A stretch of DNA of 64,000 nt from Pedobacter sp. Leaf194 (GCF_001423945.1 NZ_LMPU01000010.1:62001-126000); one strand, 5' to 3'; shown: positions 1 to 9,166, counted from the stretch's first letter. A program made the numbers and translations. The notes: generated by a model not told the origin, from the letters alone.

Positions 1-328
1 CGGCAATTTTATTTTTCCATAAAGCGTTGATGGAGAAAAAACCGCGGCGTTCATAAGCGTTGTCCACAACATCATCATGCACCAAAGTGGCAGTATGTAA
101 AAGCTCTACCAACGCTGCGCCCCTGTGGGTAGATTCTGTAATTCCGCCGCAAAGTTTGGCAGCAAAAAACACAAACATTGGGCGCATTTGTTTGCCTTTT
201 TGTTTAACAATATAATGGGTAATCCTATCAAGCAGCGGGGCATCGCTGTGCATGGAATCTTTAAAGGTTTTTTCAAACGCTTTAATATCAGCTGCTATAG
301 GTTTTTTTATCTGTTCGATTCCCGGCAT
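1..328 (-). CDS. Polyprenyl synthetase, N-terminal part (cut by window edge)
   Basis: The minus-strand frame opens at an ATG at 326-328 and runs off the window, giving about 109 residues. It contains LVHDDVVDNAYERRG, the first aspartate-rich motif (DDxxD) of trans-isoprenyl diphosphate synthases, which binds Mg-diphosphate. Such enzymes chain isopentenyl diphosphate units onto an allylic primer in the cytoplasm, usually for the menaquinone side chain. The frame is closed upstream by a TAG, and this ATG is the only one available. The chain-length class (hepta-, octa- and so on) cannot be read from this fragment. The neighbour at 400 is divergent. Confidence 0.9.
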   Translation of the reverse strand, partial: MPGIEQIKKPIAADIKAFEKTFKDSMHSDAPLLDRITHYIVKQKGKQMRPMFVFFAAKLCGGITESTHRGAALVELLHTATLVHDDVVDNAYERRGFFSINALWKNKIA

Positions 329-399
329 TAAGTCGAAAAATTTTGATTGCAAACTTAGGTTAATTTCCTATAAAAGTTTACATTTAATAAAATATTGCA

Positions 400-1401
400 T
401 TGAAAAAACGCTATAAAATTCTATTAGGTCTTTCGGTTTTGCTAATCGGAACATATTTCGCCGGGCCTAAACCCAAAAAGCCTGTTTACAATGAAGATTT
501 AACCAGGGTACCCGACATTTCTGAACTGGAAAGCTATATCAAAACCATCGAAAGTGGTCATAAAATTAAACCAGGTAATGAAGCTGAAATCATATGGGCC
601 GATTCTACCCACAAGCAAACGAAATATTCTATTGTTTACCTTCACGGTTTCTCGGCCTCGAAAATGGAAGGAAACCCGACACATTTAAACCTGGCAAAAA
701 AGCTAAAGGCAAATTTGTTTCTTCCGCGTTTGGCAGAACATGGTATCGATACCATTGCGCCAATGCAATTTTTTACTGCCGATAAACTTTGGGAAACGAG
801 CAAGCAGGCACTCGCCATTGGAAAAAAGCTGGGTAAAAAGGTTATTATTATCGGCACCTCAACAGGCGGAACAGTAGCCATAAAACTCGCGACCATTTAT
901 CCGGAAATCAATAGTTTAATTTTAATTTCGCCCAACGCGGCGATTAATGATAAAAACGCATGGCTTTTAAACGACCCTTGGGGCTTGCAGATAGCCAGAA
1001 AGGTTGTTGGAGGTGATGAAAGACGTGTTTTAGATAGACGGAGCGATGAATATAGAAAATATTGGTGCACCAATTACAGGCTGGAATCATTGGTTGAACT
1101 TGAAGAACTTGTTGAAAGTACAATGACTAAATCGGTATTTGCAAAAGTAAAACAACCCGTTTTAATGCTTTATTATTTCAAAAATAACCTCGAACAAGAC
1201 CCTGTAGTTCGTATTGATGCGATGCTTAAAATGTTTAACGAATTGGGAACGGCGCCAGAGTTGAAAAAGAAAATCGCTATCCCTAACGGTGGAAATCATG
1301 TTTTAGGGTCGTACATAACTTCCAAAGATTTACCAAGTGTAGAGCTTGCAATTGACAATTTTGTTGGCAATGTTTTGAAGATACCGGTATCACAGCAGTA
1401 G
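400..1401 (+). CDS. Alpha/beta hydrolase (serine esterase/lipase-like), membrane-anchored
   Basis: A 333-residue protein with an N-terminal hydrophobic segment (about 7-20), so it is probably exported or anchored. It has the oxyanion-region motif YLHGFSAS (80-87) and a nucleophile elbow GTSTGG with Ser154. A late DPVV aspartate and GGNH histidine fit the catalytic triad. Substrate is unknown; the family includes lysophospholipases and carboxylesterases. The start is a TTG: the frame has a TAA at 388-390 and no ATG before it, so TTG at 400 is the best choice. A second, unrelated alpha/beta hydrolase follows 31 bp downstream on the same strand, and the two may share a transcript. Confidence 0.8.
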   Translation: MKKRYKILLGLSVLLIGTYFAGPKPKKPVYNEDLTRVPDISELESYIKTIESGHKIKPGNEAEIIWADSTHKQTKYSIVYLHGFSASKMEGNPTHLNLAKKLKANLFLPRLAEHGIDTIAPMQFFTADKLWETSKQALAIGKKLGKKVIIIGTSTGGTVAIKLATIYPEINSLILISPNAAINDKNAWLLNDPWGLQIARKVVGGDERRVLDRRSDEYRKYWCTNYRLESLVELEELVESTMTKSVFAKVKQPVLMLYYFKNNLEQDPVVRIDAMLKMFNELGTAPELKKKIAIPNGGNHVLGSYITSKDLPSVELAIDNFVGNVLKIPVSQQ

Positions 1402-1432
1402 TTTTTATTTTTCGATTTTTTAACCCATTTAT

Positions 1433-2254
1433 ATGAAGTTTTGCGCTAGTCTAATCCTGTCTTTAATTCTTGTATCCTGTAATATTTTTGCGCAGAAAAC
1501 AGAACAGGCGAAGCCTTTAATAATTGGCGAAGTTCAGACCATTCAATCGGAAATTTTAAAAGAGAACAGAGCACTCAACATTTACTTGCCCGAAGGCTAC
1601 AGTACCAATTCTGCTACAACTTACCCCGTAATTTATCTTCTGGATGGTTCTGCAAACGAAGATTTCATTCATGTAGCAGGTTTAATTCAATTTTTGACGA
1701 TGATTGAAGCCATGCCGAAATCTATCCTGGTAGGCATTGCAAATGTGGATAGACGGAGAGATTTTACATTTCCTACTTCCATCGAACAGGATTTGAAAGA
1801 TTTCCCAACCACAGGCAAATCAGAAAATTTTATCCAATTTATTGAAGAAGAACTTCAACCTTTTATTCAGAAAAAATACAAAACAAGCAATTCGAAAACA
1901 ATTATCGGCCAATCGCTGGGCGGGTTATTGGCGATAGAAATTCTCCTGAAAAAGCCTCAGCTTTTTACCGGTTATTTGATAATTAGTCCGAGTTTGTGGT
2001 GGAATAAGGAGTCGCTTTTACTTCAGGCACCGAAGTATTTACAAAAACTATTGCCAAAGGGCACGGAGGTTTACCTATCAACAGGGACTGAAGGCAAACA
2101 AATGGAGAACGATGCCAAAAATTTATTAGCACTTTTGCGACAACAGAATAACATTAGAGTGGAATATCTGCCGCTTCCGGCGGAAAATCATTTAACAATT
2201 TTGCATAACGCCCTTTATAAAGGATTTATGTTTTTGTATCCGAAAATGAAATAG
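1433..2254 (+). CDS. Esterase-D/enterochelin-esterase-like hydrolase, exported
   Basis: A 273-residue alpha/beta hydrolase of the putative esterase family (PF00756; Fes, IroE and antigen 85 type). It starts with a signal peptide whose LVSC at 13-16 looks like a lipobox, so it may be a lipoprotein; cleavage after NIFA-Q is the other option. Landmarks are VIYLLDG (66-72), the nucleophile elbow GQSLGG with Ser161, and a C-terminal ENH histidine. Relatives cleave siderophore esters or acyl esters outside the cytoplasm. A siderophore role is possible but no iron gene is adjacent. It follows the hydrolase at 400-1401 by 31 bp. Confidence 0.82.
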   Translation: MKFCASLILSLILVSCNIFAQKTEQAKPLIIGEVQTIQSEILKENRALNIYLPEGYSTNSATTYPVIYLLDGSANEDFIHVAGLIQFLTMIEAMPKSILVGIANVDRRRDFTFPTSIEQDLKDFPTTGKSENFIQFIEEELQPFIQKKYKTSNSKTIIGQSLGGLLAIEILLKKPQLFTGYLIISPSLWWNKESLLLQAPKYLQKLLPKGTEVYLSTGTEGKQMENDAKNLLALLRQQNNIRVEYLPLPAENHLTILHNALYKGFMFLYPKMK

Positions 2255-2274
2255 CTTTCCGATTTGCAAACGAT

Positions 2275-3237
2275 CTAATTTTTAATGTTTTTTATGATAA
2301 TTTCTGCGTGAACCCGGGAGTTTTCAATGAAAAGCTTGTGTGTATCTAAGCCACCACAAACCACGCCCGCGAGGTATAAGCCATTAACGTTTGTTTCCAT
2401 CGTTTCTTCGTTGTAAACAGGGCAAAGGCTTTCAGGTAAGTTGATCCCAAATTTCCGTAGCATCGAAAAATCCGGCTGGTAGCCCGTCATGGCGATTACA
2501 AAATCGTTTGGAATGGTGCTTATACCTTCCGGCGTTTTAATGTCTACCTCACCTGGCCTAATCTCCAAAAGTTCAGCGTTAAAAAGTGCCTTTACTTCGC
2601 CCTCCTTAATTCGGTTTTGAATATCCGGCCTCACCCAGTACTTAACATGAGGACCCAAATCGCCGCTGCGAATCACCATAGTAACATTTGCACCCTTTCT
2701 ATAGGTTTCGAGTGCAGCATCGACGCCAGAGTTGTTTGCGCCTACAACCACAACATTTTGAAAGGCATACAAATGTGGGTCTTTATAATAGTGCGTAACT
2801 TGTGGCAAATCCTCACCAGGAATATTCATCATTAATGGTACATCATAAAAACCTGTTGCAACAATTACATTCCCAGCGGTGTAACTGGATTTAGAAGTCG
2901 AAATCTCGAAAATATCATTCGGTTTTTCAACCTTTTCAACACGTTCAAACAGGTTGATGTTTAATTCGAATTTCTCAGCAACACGACGATAATATTCAAT
3001 GGCTTCATTCCGGTTTGGCTTAGGGTTGATGGTTACAAACGGGACACCGCCAATTTCAAGTTTTTGCGAAGTTGAAAAGAAGGTCATAAAAACGGGATAA
3101 TTGAACAGGCTGTTTACCAAAGCACCTTTTTCAATTATTACATAGCTTAAGTTAGCTTTTTTTGCCTCTATAGCACAAGCCATTCCGATTGGGCCGCTGC
3201 CAATAATTAATACATCGTAATGTTTTTGATTTGCCAA
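2275..3237 (-). CDS. ypdA: YpdA-family FAD/NAD(P)H-dependent disulfide reductase (bacillithiol disulfide reductase-like)
   Basis: A 320-residue flavoprotein with an FAD-binding GSGPIG (12-17) and a second dinucleotide fold VVVGANNSG near the middle. The block with NSLFNYPVFMTFFS is typical of the YpdA/Bdr family, which reduces oxidised bacillithiol with NADPH; Bacteroidota are among the bacillithiol users. There is no CxxC redox pair of the thioredoxin-reductase type, as expected for YpdA. It lies 78 bp downstream of the persulfide dioxygenase/rhodanese gene on the same strand. The two are probably co-transcribed and linked through low-molecular-weight thiol chemistry. Family assignment is firm; the in vivo substrate is inferred. 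Confidence 0.88.
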   Translation of the reverse strand: MANQKHYDVLIIGSGPIGMACAIEAKKANLSYVIIEKGALVNSLFNYPVFMTFFSTSQKLEIGGVPFVTINPKPNRNEAIEYYRRVAEKFELNINLFERVEKVEKPNDIFEISTSKSSYTAGNVIVATGFYDVPLMMNIPGEDLPQVTHYYKDPHLYAFQNVVVVGANNSGVDAALETYRKGANVTMVIRSGDLGPHVKYWVRPDIQNRIKEGEVKALFNAELLEIRPGEVDIKTPEGISTIPNDFVIAMTGYQPDFSMLRKFGINLPESLCPVYNEETMETNVNGLYLAGVVCGGLDTHKLFIENSRVHAEIIIKNIKN

Positions 3238-3315
3238 TAGATTCTATTTATTTATGATATTGCCTGTCTAACTCGATATTTAACTTCCTAAGCTTTATTT
3301 AATTCCTTAACGCAA

Positions 3316-4728
3316 TTAACTACTCATCACCTTGCTCGGGCACAAAAAATCAGTGGTTTCTAAACCAGTATTCTTTATTGCAGCATAACCACCGGCAACA
3401 TCTATAACATTTTCTACACCCCGGGATTTTAAAATTGAAGCCGCTATCATCGAACGGTAGCCGCCTGCACAATGGATATAGTAAGCTCCCTTTGGATTAA
3501 TTTCTCCTGTCCAATCGTTAATAAAATCTAACGGCCGACTTAAAGTAAACGCTAAGTGCTCAGATTCATACTCTCCAGGTTTTCGAACATCGAGAGCTGT
3601 AATTTCGCCTTTGTTTACAGCCTCCTCAAAAGCTTCGGCGGAGATCGATTCTATCGTGTCGATCTCTTTTCCGGCATCAGTCCACCTGTCAAAACCTCCG
3701 TCTAAATATCCAATCGTATTATCATAACCAACCCGCGTTAAACGCGTAATGGCTTCCTGCTGTTTTCCTTCATCGGTTATCAGCAGAATTGGTTGTTCCA
3801 AATCAGTAATTAAAGCACCAACCCAAGGGGCAAACTGCCCGTTTAAACCGATATTGATTGCATTCGGAATAAAACCTTTTGCAAAGGCCTGCGGGTCTCT
3901 GGTATCAAGCATTATTGCGCCAGTCTGGTTGGCTAAATTTTCAAATTCTTGTGGAGTCAACCCAACAAGTCCTTTTTCAAAAATACCGTCGATACTTTCT
4001 ACCCCGCCTTTATTAATGGCCGCATTTTTTGCGAAGTATTGTGGCGGTGGCATAATTCCATCGGTAACTTCAGCAATAAACTGTTCTTTTGTTTGCGCTT
4101 TTAAGGCGTAGTTAACTTCTTTTTGATGGCCGAGCGTGTCAAAAGTTTCTTTGCTCATGCTTTTACCGCAGGCCGAACCAGCACCGTGAGCCGGATAAAC
4201 GATCACATCATCGGCTAATGGCTTAATTTTTTCGTTTAATGAATCGAAAAGCATTCCTGCCAAATCTTCCTTGGTTAAATGCCCTTTCTGAGCCAAATCA
4301 GGTCGGCCTACATCACCAATAAAAAGGGTATCGCCACTGAAAATGCAATAATCTTTACCTTGTTCATCAGTTAATAAATAAGTGGTCGATTCCAGCGTGT
4401 GCCCAGGCGTATGTAATGCGGTAATGGTTAAGTTGCCTAGCTTAAACTGTTCGCCATCTTTAGCGATATGTGATTGGAAATCAGTTTTAGCGGTTGGGCC
4501 GTAAATAATCTTGGCACCAGATTTCTCTGCTAAATCTACATGGCCCGAAACAAAATCGGCATGAAAATGAGTTTCAAAAATATACTTGATTGTTGCGCCA
4601 GCTTTCTCCGCTTTCTTTAGATAAGTGGAAACTTCTCTCAGCGGATCGATGATTGCCGCTTCACCATTACTTTCTATGTAATAAGCAGCCTCCGCTAAAC
4701 AACCTGTATATATTTGTTCTATTTTCAT
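3316..4728 (-). CDS. Metallo-beta-lactamase-fold persulfide dioxygenase with two rhodanese domains (CstB-like)
   Basis: A 470-residue protein in three parts. An N-terminal MBL-fold domain has the THFHADFVSGH metal motif (His54, His56, Asp58), His110, Asp133 and His181. Next is a rhodanese-like domain without a catalytic Cys (around ILLITDEGK). Last is a C-terminal rhodanese with HCAGGYRS (Cys420). An extra Cys187 sits in HGAGSACGK. This order matches CstB, which oxidises thiol persulfides and transfers sulfur. The frame could begin at 4752, but the family normally starts at MKIEQIYTG, so the ATG at 4726-4728 is preferred. It lies just upstream of ypdA. Confidence 0.85.
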   Translation of the reverse strand: MKIEQIYTGCLAEAAYYIESNGEAAIIDPLREVSTYLKKAEKAGATIKYIFETHFHADFVSGHVDLAEKSGAKIIYGPTAKTDFQSHIAKDGEQFKLGNLTITALHTPGHTLESTTYLLTDEQGKDYCIFSGDTLFIGDVGRPDLAQKGHLTKEDLAGMLFDSLNEKIKPLADDVIVYPAHGAGSACGKSMSKETFDTLGHQKEVNYALKAQTKEQFIAEVTDGIMPPPQYFAKNAAINKGGVESIDGIFEKGLVGLTPQEFENLANQTGAIMLDTRDPQAFAKGFIPNAINIGLNGQFAPWVGALITDLEQPILLITDEGKQQEAITRLTRVGYDNTIGYLDGGFDRWTDAGKEIDTIESISAEAFEEAVNKGEITALDVRKPGEYESEHLAFTLSRPLDFINDWTGEINPKGAYYIHCAGGYRSMIAASILKSRGVENVIDVAGGYAAIKNTGLETTDFLCPSKVMSS

Positions 4729-4865
4729 ATCGTAAGTGTTAAAAACAAGCATCAGGTTTCAGATAAATCAAATCATCTCTAACCATTACTTTAACCTTTA
4801 CCAACAAAAATAGGGCTAATTACTCATAACCGGAATGACTTGCATCATAATTGCAGAAGTTTTAC

Positions 4866-5882
4866 TTAATTGGTTAGCTCGCCGCGTAGCGATTGCTCCA
4901 TTAGCTTTTTACTTTCCTCAATTGGTAAATCCAACCCCATCACAAACATCAACTTGGTAACCGTAGCTTCGAACGTTAAATCGAAACCACTCAGAATACC
5001 CATTTGTTGCAATTCGCGGCTTGTTTCATATCTTCCGAGTTGCACAGAACCTTTTTTACACTGCGAAATGTCGATGATAATTTTGCCGTTATCAAGTGCC
5101 ATTTTCAATGCATCTAAAAACCATTTAGCCGTTGTGGTGTTACCTGAACCGAAAGTTTCTAAAATAATTGCATTGACCTGAGAATTGGTAATTGCCTGGA
5201 CGGCTTGCGGTGTAATGCCAGGATATAACTTAAGAACGCCGATATTGGAATTGAAATTTGTGCGTAGAATAAGCGGCTCTGCCGGCGCTTTTAAGATGTA
5301 GTTTTCGTGGAATTGCAGATGAACACCCGCCTCTGCCAGAATTGAATAATTTGGTGAGCGGAATGCCTCAAACTTTTCAATGTTATATTTTATCGAGCGG
5401 TTGCCTCTAAAAAGTTGCGCATCGAAATAAATACACACTTCGGGCACTAAAGCCTTGCCGTTTTCTTTTGTTGCCGCAATTTCAAGCGCAGTAATTAAAT
5501 TCTCCTTTGCATCGGTTCTAATTTCTCCGATAGGCAACTGAGAACCGGTTAATACGACCGGTTTGCTGAGATTTTCGAGCATAAAACTCAATGCCGAAGC
5601 TGTGAAAGCCATTGTATCAGAACCATGCAGAATAACGAAACCATCGTACAAATCGTAATTTTTGTAAACGAGTTCGGCTAAGGTTTTCCAAATTTCCGGA
5701 TCGATGTTGGACGAATCCAAAACCGGATTAAAAGAATGAACATCCAAGTGGTAATTAAGGCGACTTAATTCGGGCACATTTTCTTTTATCTGCTCAAAAT
5801 TAAAAGGCACCAACATCCCGTTTACCGGGTCGTTTATCATACCGATTGTGCCACCAGTATAAATTATAAGGATTTTGTTCAT
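4866..5882 (-). CDS. ansA: Type I L-asparaginase
   Basis: A 338-residue cytoplasmic amidohydrolase that converts asparagine to aspartate and ammonia. It begins with IIYTGGTIGM, which carries the nucleophilic threonine (Thr9 or Thr12 region), and has the second active-site block LHGSDTMAFTAS. VVLTGSQLPIGE follows, typical of the AnsA family. There is no signal peptide, in line with type I rather than the periplasmic type II enzyme. Length is normal for the family. It is flanked by short intergenic stretches (about 110-140 bp) and is probably its own transcript or a loose unit with tatD. Confidence 0.92.
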   Translation of the reverse strand: MNKILIIYTGGTIGMINDPVNGMLVPFNFEQIKENVPELSRLNYHLDVHSFNPVLDSSNIDPEIWKTLAELVYKNYDLYDGFVILHGSDTMAFTASALSFMLENLSKPVVLTGSQLPIGEIRTDAKENLITALEIAATKENGKALVPEVCIYFDAQLFRGNRSIKYNIEKFEAFRSPNYSILAEAGVHLQFHENYILKAPAEPLILRTNFNSNIGVLKLYPGITPQAVQAITNSQVNAIILETFGSGNTTTAKWFLDALKMALDNGKIIIDISQCKKGSVQLGRYETSRELQQMGILSGFDLTFEATVTKLMFVMGLDLPIEESKKLMEQSLRGELTN

Positions 5883-5991
5883 TTGGTTTGGTAAAGGTTG
5901 CTCACCGCAAAAGAACGTAAAAGATTTCTATTTAAAGCTTAGTTTTACTCTAATTGTAAAATAACTGGTACATCAGCGACTACGAATGAAA

Positions 5992-6759
5992 CTATATTCC
6001 AAAAATTTTCTTTGAGTTTTCGGTTGTTACACTTGCAATTTCCTCAACTGAAACCTGATATATTTCGGCTAGTTTTTGAGCAACGTAGATCAGGTAACTG
6101 CTTTCATTCGGTTTCCCCCTAAAAGGAACCGGGGCCAGATAAGGAGCATCGGTTTCGAGCACCAGGTTTGCCAGGGGTATATTAGCCAAAACAGCATCAA
6201 GACCAGCCTTTTTATAAGTAACAACGCCACCTATGCCTAAATAGAAATTTAAATCTATAGCCTGTTTTGCCTGCTCTAAATTTCCTGTGAAACAATGAAA
6301 AATGCCCCGCAGCTTCTCATCACGCTCGCTTTCTAACACTTCAAAAACTTCATCAAAAGCCTCGCGACAATGGATCACGATTGGCAGTGATAAATTTTTC
6401 GCCCAGCTAATTTGTTTATGAAACGCATCTTTCTGCTTATCTAATGTGGTTTTATCCCAGTACAAATCAATTCCGATCTCTCCTATTGCATATATTTTCC
6501 TGTTGCTTATGCTTTTATATATAACATCAAGTTGCTCTTCAAAACCATCTATCACGTCGCAGGGGTGCAAGCCAGCCATTGCGAAACAATGATTGGGATA
6601 CTTATTTACCAAATCATCAATCATCGCAATTGAAGCTACATCTACATTAGGCAGGAACAACCGGTTTACATCATTTTCAAAGCAACGCTCCATCAATTGA
6701 GCTTGTTTTTCAGCATCTTGCTCGTAGTATAAATGGGTGTGGGTATCGGTAAAAATCAT
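5992..6759 (-). CDS. TatD-family metal-dependent hydrolase
   Basis: A 255-residue TIM-barrel hydrolase of the TatD DNase family. The N-terminal DTHTHLY supplies the HxH metal ligands (His7, His9). Also visible are AIGEIGIDLYW, VIHCREAF and the late ETDAPYLAP aspartate block. These enzymes act as Mg-dependent 3'-5' nucleases on DNA or RNA ends, or in D-aminoacyl-tRNA metabolism, in the cytoplasm. The family is clear; the exact cellular role is not known from sequence. It lies between ansA and the fkp terminator, with no overlap. Confidence 0.9.
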   Translation of the reverse strand: MIFTDTHTHLYYEQDAEKQAQLMERCFENDVNRLFLPNVDVASIAMIDDLVNKYPNHCFAMAGLHPCDVIDGFEEQLDVIYKSISNRKIYAIGEIGIDLYWDKTTLDKQKDAFHKQISWAKNLSLPIVIHCREAFDEVFEVLESERDEKLRGIFHCFTGNLEQAKQAIDLNFYLGIGGVVTYKKAGLDAVLANIPLANLVLETDAPYLAPVPFRGKPNESSYLIYVAQKLAEIYQVSVEEIASVTTENSKKIFGI

Positions 6760-6812
6760 AGCGCAAAGATAATTGTTATCGTTCGAAGATTAGGGAAAAG
6801 TTTATCAAACAA

Positions 6813-6845
6813 CAAAGCCCCGAAATGTGAAATTCCGGGGCTTTG
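6813..6845 (-). terminator. Terminator after the FKBP gene
   Basis: A 10-bp perfect stem (CAAAGCCCCG at 6813-6822 with CGGGGCTTTG at 6836-6845) lies 19 bp past the stop of the minus-strand FKBP gene. The T-run after it is weak (TTGTTTG). Confidence 0.8.
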
Positions 6846-6863
6846 AAAATGATTTATAACCGC

Positions 6864-7859
6864 TTATTGAGCTGGTGCAACCGGAGCCGGTGGAGCCGCA
6901 GCCGTTACCGGATTTCCTTTTTTAATAGATTTGATTTCGATATCAAAAACTAAAGGTGTAAATGGATTAATTGGTCCACCACCGTTTTCGCCATAACCTA
7001 GTTTTGATGGGATGATAATTTTAACTTTACCACCAACACCGATTAATTGAACGCCTTCGATAAAACCTGGAGCCAATTGACTAAGCACTAACGGACGAGC
7101 ACTATATTGAGCCATTGGTGAGTGAATACCTGCCTCTTTAGCAATTTTTTCGTCTGATGTATCGAAAACATTGATTTTGCCATCGCCTTTTTTAGTTGTA
7201 AACTGGCCAGTATAATCTACCATCACGGTATCCGTTAAAGCCGCTCTTTCAGCATTACCCGGTTTTTCGATAACATACTGTAAACCCGAAGCTGTAGATT
7301 TAACCTCTAATTTATTGTCGTCGATGTATTTTTTAATTTTTGCAGACTCATTTGCTTTATTTTTAGCAATTAAAGCTTTGTATTCTGTCTCGAAGAAACT
7401 TCTTTTCTTTGTTTCGAAAGTAGAATCTGCTTCATTCGCAGCTTTGTGCAATACCTTTTCAATTTTTACCGTAAAGGTTGCGTAGTTACTTTTCAAACCT
7501 GCTGGTTTTGGCTGGCCAGAATATTTTGCCATCGAATCTAAATTCAATTTGAACGACGCACTATCGCCTTCGCCTAACATTTTTAAAGCAGCAACTAAAT
7601 CGCCTTTAAACATCGATTTGCTAATCGGGAAAAAAGCTGGACGTTCATTGTCATAAGTGTTTACTAAAGTCGAGTCCGCATTTGTAGCGCTTTCAACAGT
7701 TTGTATACCATTTAATTTTACGAAATCGCCTTCTTTGATTTTTTCTTTGCCTTCATCTTTTAAGATTTTGTACTGCAAATCTCCTTCACCTTTTTTGTAA
7801 TTGTTACAAGCAGCTAAGCCTAACGTTGCTGCAAATAGAATAATTATTCCTTTTTTCAT
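6864..7859 (-). CDS. FKBP-type peptidyl-prolyl isomerase lipoprotein with a degenerate first domain
   Basis: A 331-residue lipoprotein (lipobox LAAC, Cys18). The C-terminal half is a recognisable FKBP domain: VDYTGQF, then APGFIEGVQLIGVGG and KLGYGENGGG. The N-terminal half (about residues 40-140: GDFVKLNG... MLGEGDSASF... ATFTVKIEKV) has the same outline without the active-site residues, so it looks like a second, degenerate FKBP repeat. It ends with a Pro/Ala-rich tail. It probably folds or holds exported proteins in the periplasm. A terminator follows; upstream is a tandem AT-rich repeat (7872-7968). Confidence 0.88.
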   Translation of the reverse strand: MKKGIIILFAATLGLAACNNYKKGEGDLQYKILKDEGKEKIKEGDFVKLNGIQTVESATNADSTLVNTYDNERPAFFPISKSMFKGDLVAALKMLGEGDSASFKLNLDSMAKYSGQPKPAGLKSNYATFTVKIEKVLHKAANEADSTFETKKRSFFETEYKALIAKNKANESAKIKKYIDDNKLEVKSTASGLQYVIEKPGNAERAALTDTVMVDYTGQFTTKKGDGKINVFDTSDEKIAKEAGIHSPMAQYSARPLVLSQLAPGFIEGVQLIGVGGKVKIIIPSKLGYGENGGGPINPFTPLVFDIEIKSIKKGNPVTAAAPPAPVAPAQ

Positions 7860-7871
7860 TATTTGTCTATT

Positions 7872-7968
7872 GATTTTTGTTTGTCATGAAGCTTGCTTCG
7901 CAGGTTTCATTATTTTAATTGATTTTTCCTTTTTCAAGCCCTGCTTAGCAGGTTTTAGTATTTAATTA
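7872..7968. repeat. Imperfect tandem repeat, two units of about 48 bp, upstream of the FKBP gene
   Basis: Unit A is 7872-7920 and unit B 7921-7968. Both begin GATTTTT, carry GC(A/T)-rich TGCTTCGCAGGTTT or TGCTTAGCAGGTTT in the middle and end in TTTAATT. Unit B can form a CCTGC-TTA-GCAGG hairpin. It lies in the presumed leader of the minus-strand FKBP gene. Function unknown. Confidence 0.6.
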
Positions 7969-7996
7969 TTGATTTTCTTAATTCAGTATAGCACTA

Positions 7997-9007
7997 TTAT
8001 AACAATAGCTGGCTTTTATATTCTGGCAATATCGACTTAAACTCTTCAATTACCTCAGTTAGTGATTTATCTGACGCACCGCCAGCTGCATTTCTGTGCC
8101 CACCTCCATTGAAATACTTTTTGCAAATTTCGTTGGCAGAAAAATCTCCAGTAGAGCGTAACGATAACTTCACTTTATCTGGCCTTTCGATAATCAAAGC
8201 GGCCAAACGAATTCCATTTATGGATAAAGCGTAATTTACCACACCTTCAGTATCGCCGGTTGCACTGTGGTATTTTGCAAGTTCATCTTTGGTAACCGTA
8301 ATAATTGCCGTGTTAAACTCGTGGAAAACTTCAAGCTTGTTCGATAAGCAATAACCAAGAAAGCGTAAACGATCTTCGCTCGCATTATCGTAAACCAATT
8401 GATGAATTTTCCAGTGCTCGGCGCCTAAATCGATAAGGTTTGCCGCAATGCGATAAACATTCGAGGTGGCTAATGGAAAACGAAACGATGCAGAATCGGT
8501 CATTATTCCTGTATAAAGACATGATGCAACGTCTTTATTAATGCCTTTTTCATCCTCTAACTGATTAACAATAAAATCGTAAACCAATTGAGCGGCTGCA
8601 CAGGCATTGATATCCCAATGGCGGTAATCGTCAAAATCTTCAGGGTCTAAGTGATGATCAATCATTACTTTTTTCGCTGAAGCTGCTCTTACCAGTTCGC
8701 CTAAATCATTAATTCTGCTTAGTGTGTTAAAATCCAAACAAAAAATCAGCGCTGCTTCTTCTACAAGTTTTGCGGCTTTTTCTTGTTCTTCTGTAAAGAT
8801 AACGACGTCGGCATTATTTGGCATCCAATGTAAAAACACGGGGTAATCGGTAGGCGTTATCACTTTTACGTGATGGCCTTTTTGAATTAAATAGCCATAT
8901 AAACCTAAAGACGAACCCATTGCATCGCCATCAGGTTTGTGATGTGTGGTGATTACAATTTTCTGTGGCGTAGCCAATAAGGATTTTAACTCTGTTAATG
9001 TAAGCAT
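7997..9007 (-). CDS. DHH/DHHA1 phosphoesterase, NrnA-like (oligoribonuclease / pAp phosphatase)
   Basis: A 336-residue cytoplasmic enzyme with the DHH-family motifs: THHKPDGDAMGS near residue 21, FCLDFN near 90, and the name-giving MIDHHLDPED near 115. A C-terminal DHHA1 domain contains GGGHRNAAGGA. NrnA-type proteins degrade very short RNAs (and sometimes c-di-nucleotide products) and dephosphorylate 3'-phosphoadenosine 5'-phosphate. Length is typical. It lies upstream of the FKBP gene on the same strand with the tandem repeat between, and downstream of the TonB receptor's terminator. Confidence 0.9.
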   Translation of the reverse strand: MLTLTELKSLLATPQKIVITTHHKPDGDAMGSSLGLYGYLIQKGHHVKVITPTDYPVFLHWMPNNADVVIFTEEQEKAAKLVEEAALIFCLDFNTLSRINDLGELVRAASAKKVMIDHHLDPEDFDDYRHWDINACAAAQLVYDFIVNQLEDEKGINKDVASCLYTGIMTDSASFRFPLATSNVYRIAANLIDLGAEHWKIHQLVYDNASEDRLRFLGYCLSNKLEVFHEFNTAIITVTKDELAKYHSATGDTEGVVNYALSINGIRLAALIIERPDKVKLSLRSTGDFSANEICKKYFNGGGHRNAAGGASDKSLTEVIEEFKSILPEYKSQLLL

Positions 9008-9114
9008 AATTTTTGCGCTGCAAAGCTAAGTAAATTTAGTATTAGTTGAGCTCTTATTTAACTCATTAATGATAATGTTTCAAAGCGTGCTCCAATTTCG
9101 CTATAAAAAGAAAA

Positions 9115-9143
9115 CGGGTTAGCCTTCATTAAAGGCTAACCCG
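9115..9143 (-). terminator. Terminator after the TonB-dependent receptor
   Basis: A 12-bp stem (CGGGTTAGCCTT / AAGGCTAACCCG) with a short loop, followed on the minus strand by TTTTCTTTTT. It lies 24 bp past the receptor's stop codon. Confidence 0.9.
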
Positions 9144-9166
9144 CTTATTGTAAAAAAGGTTGTCTG

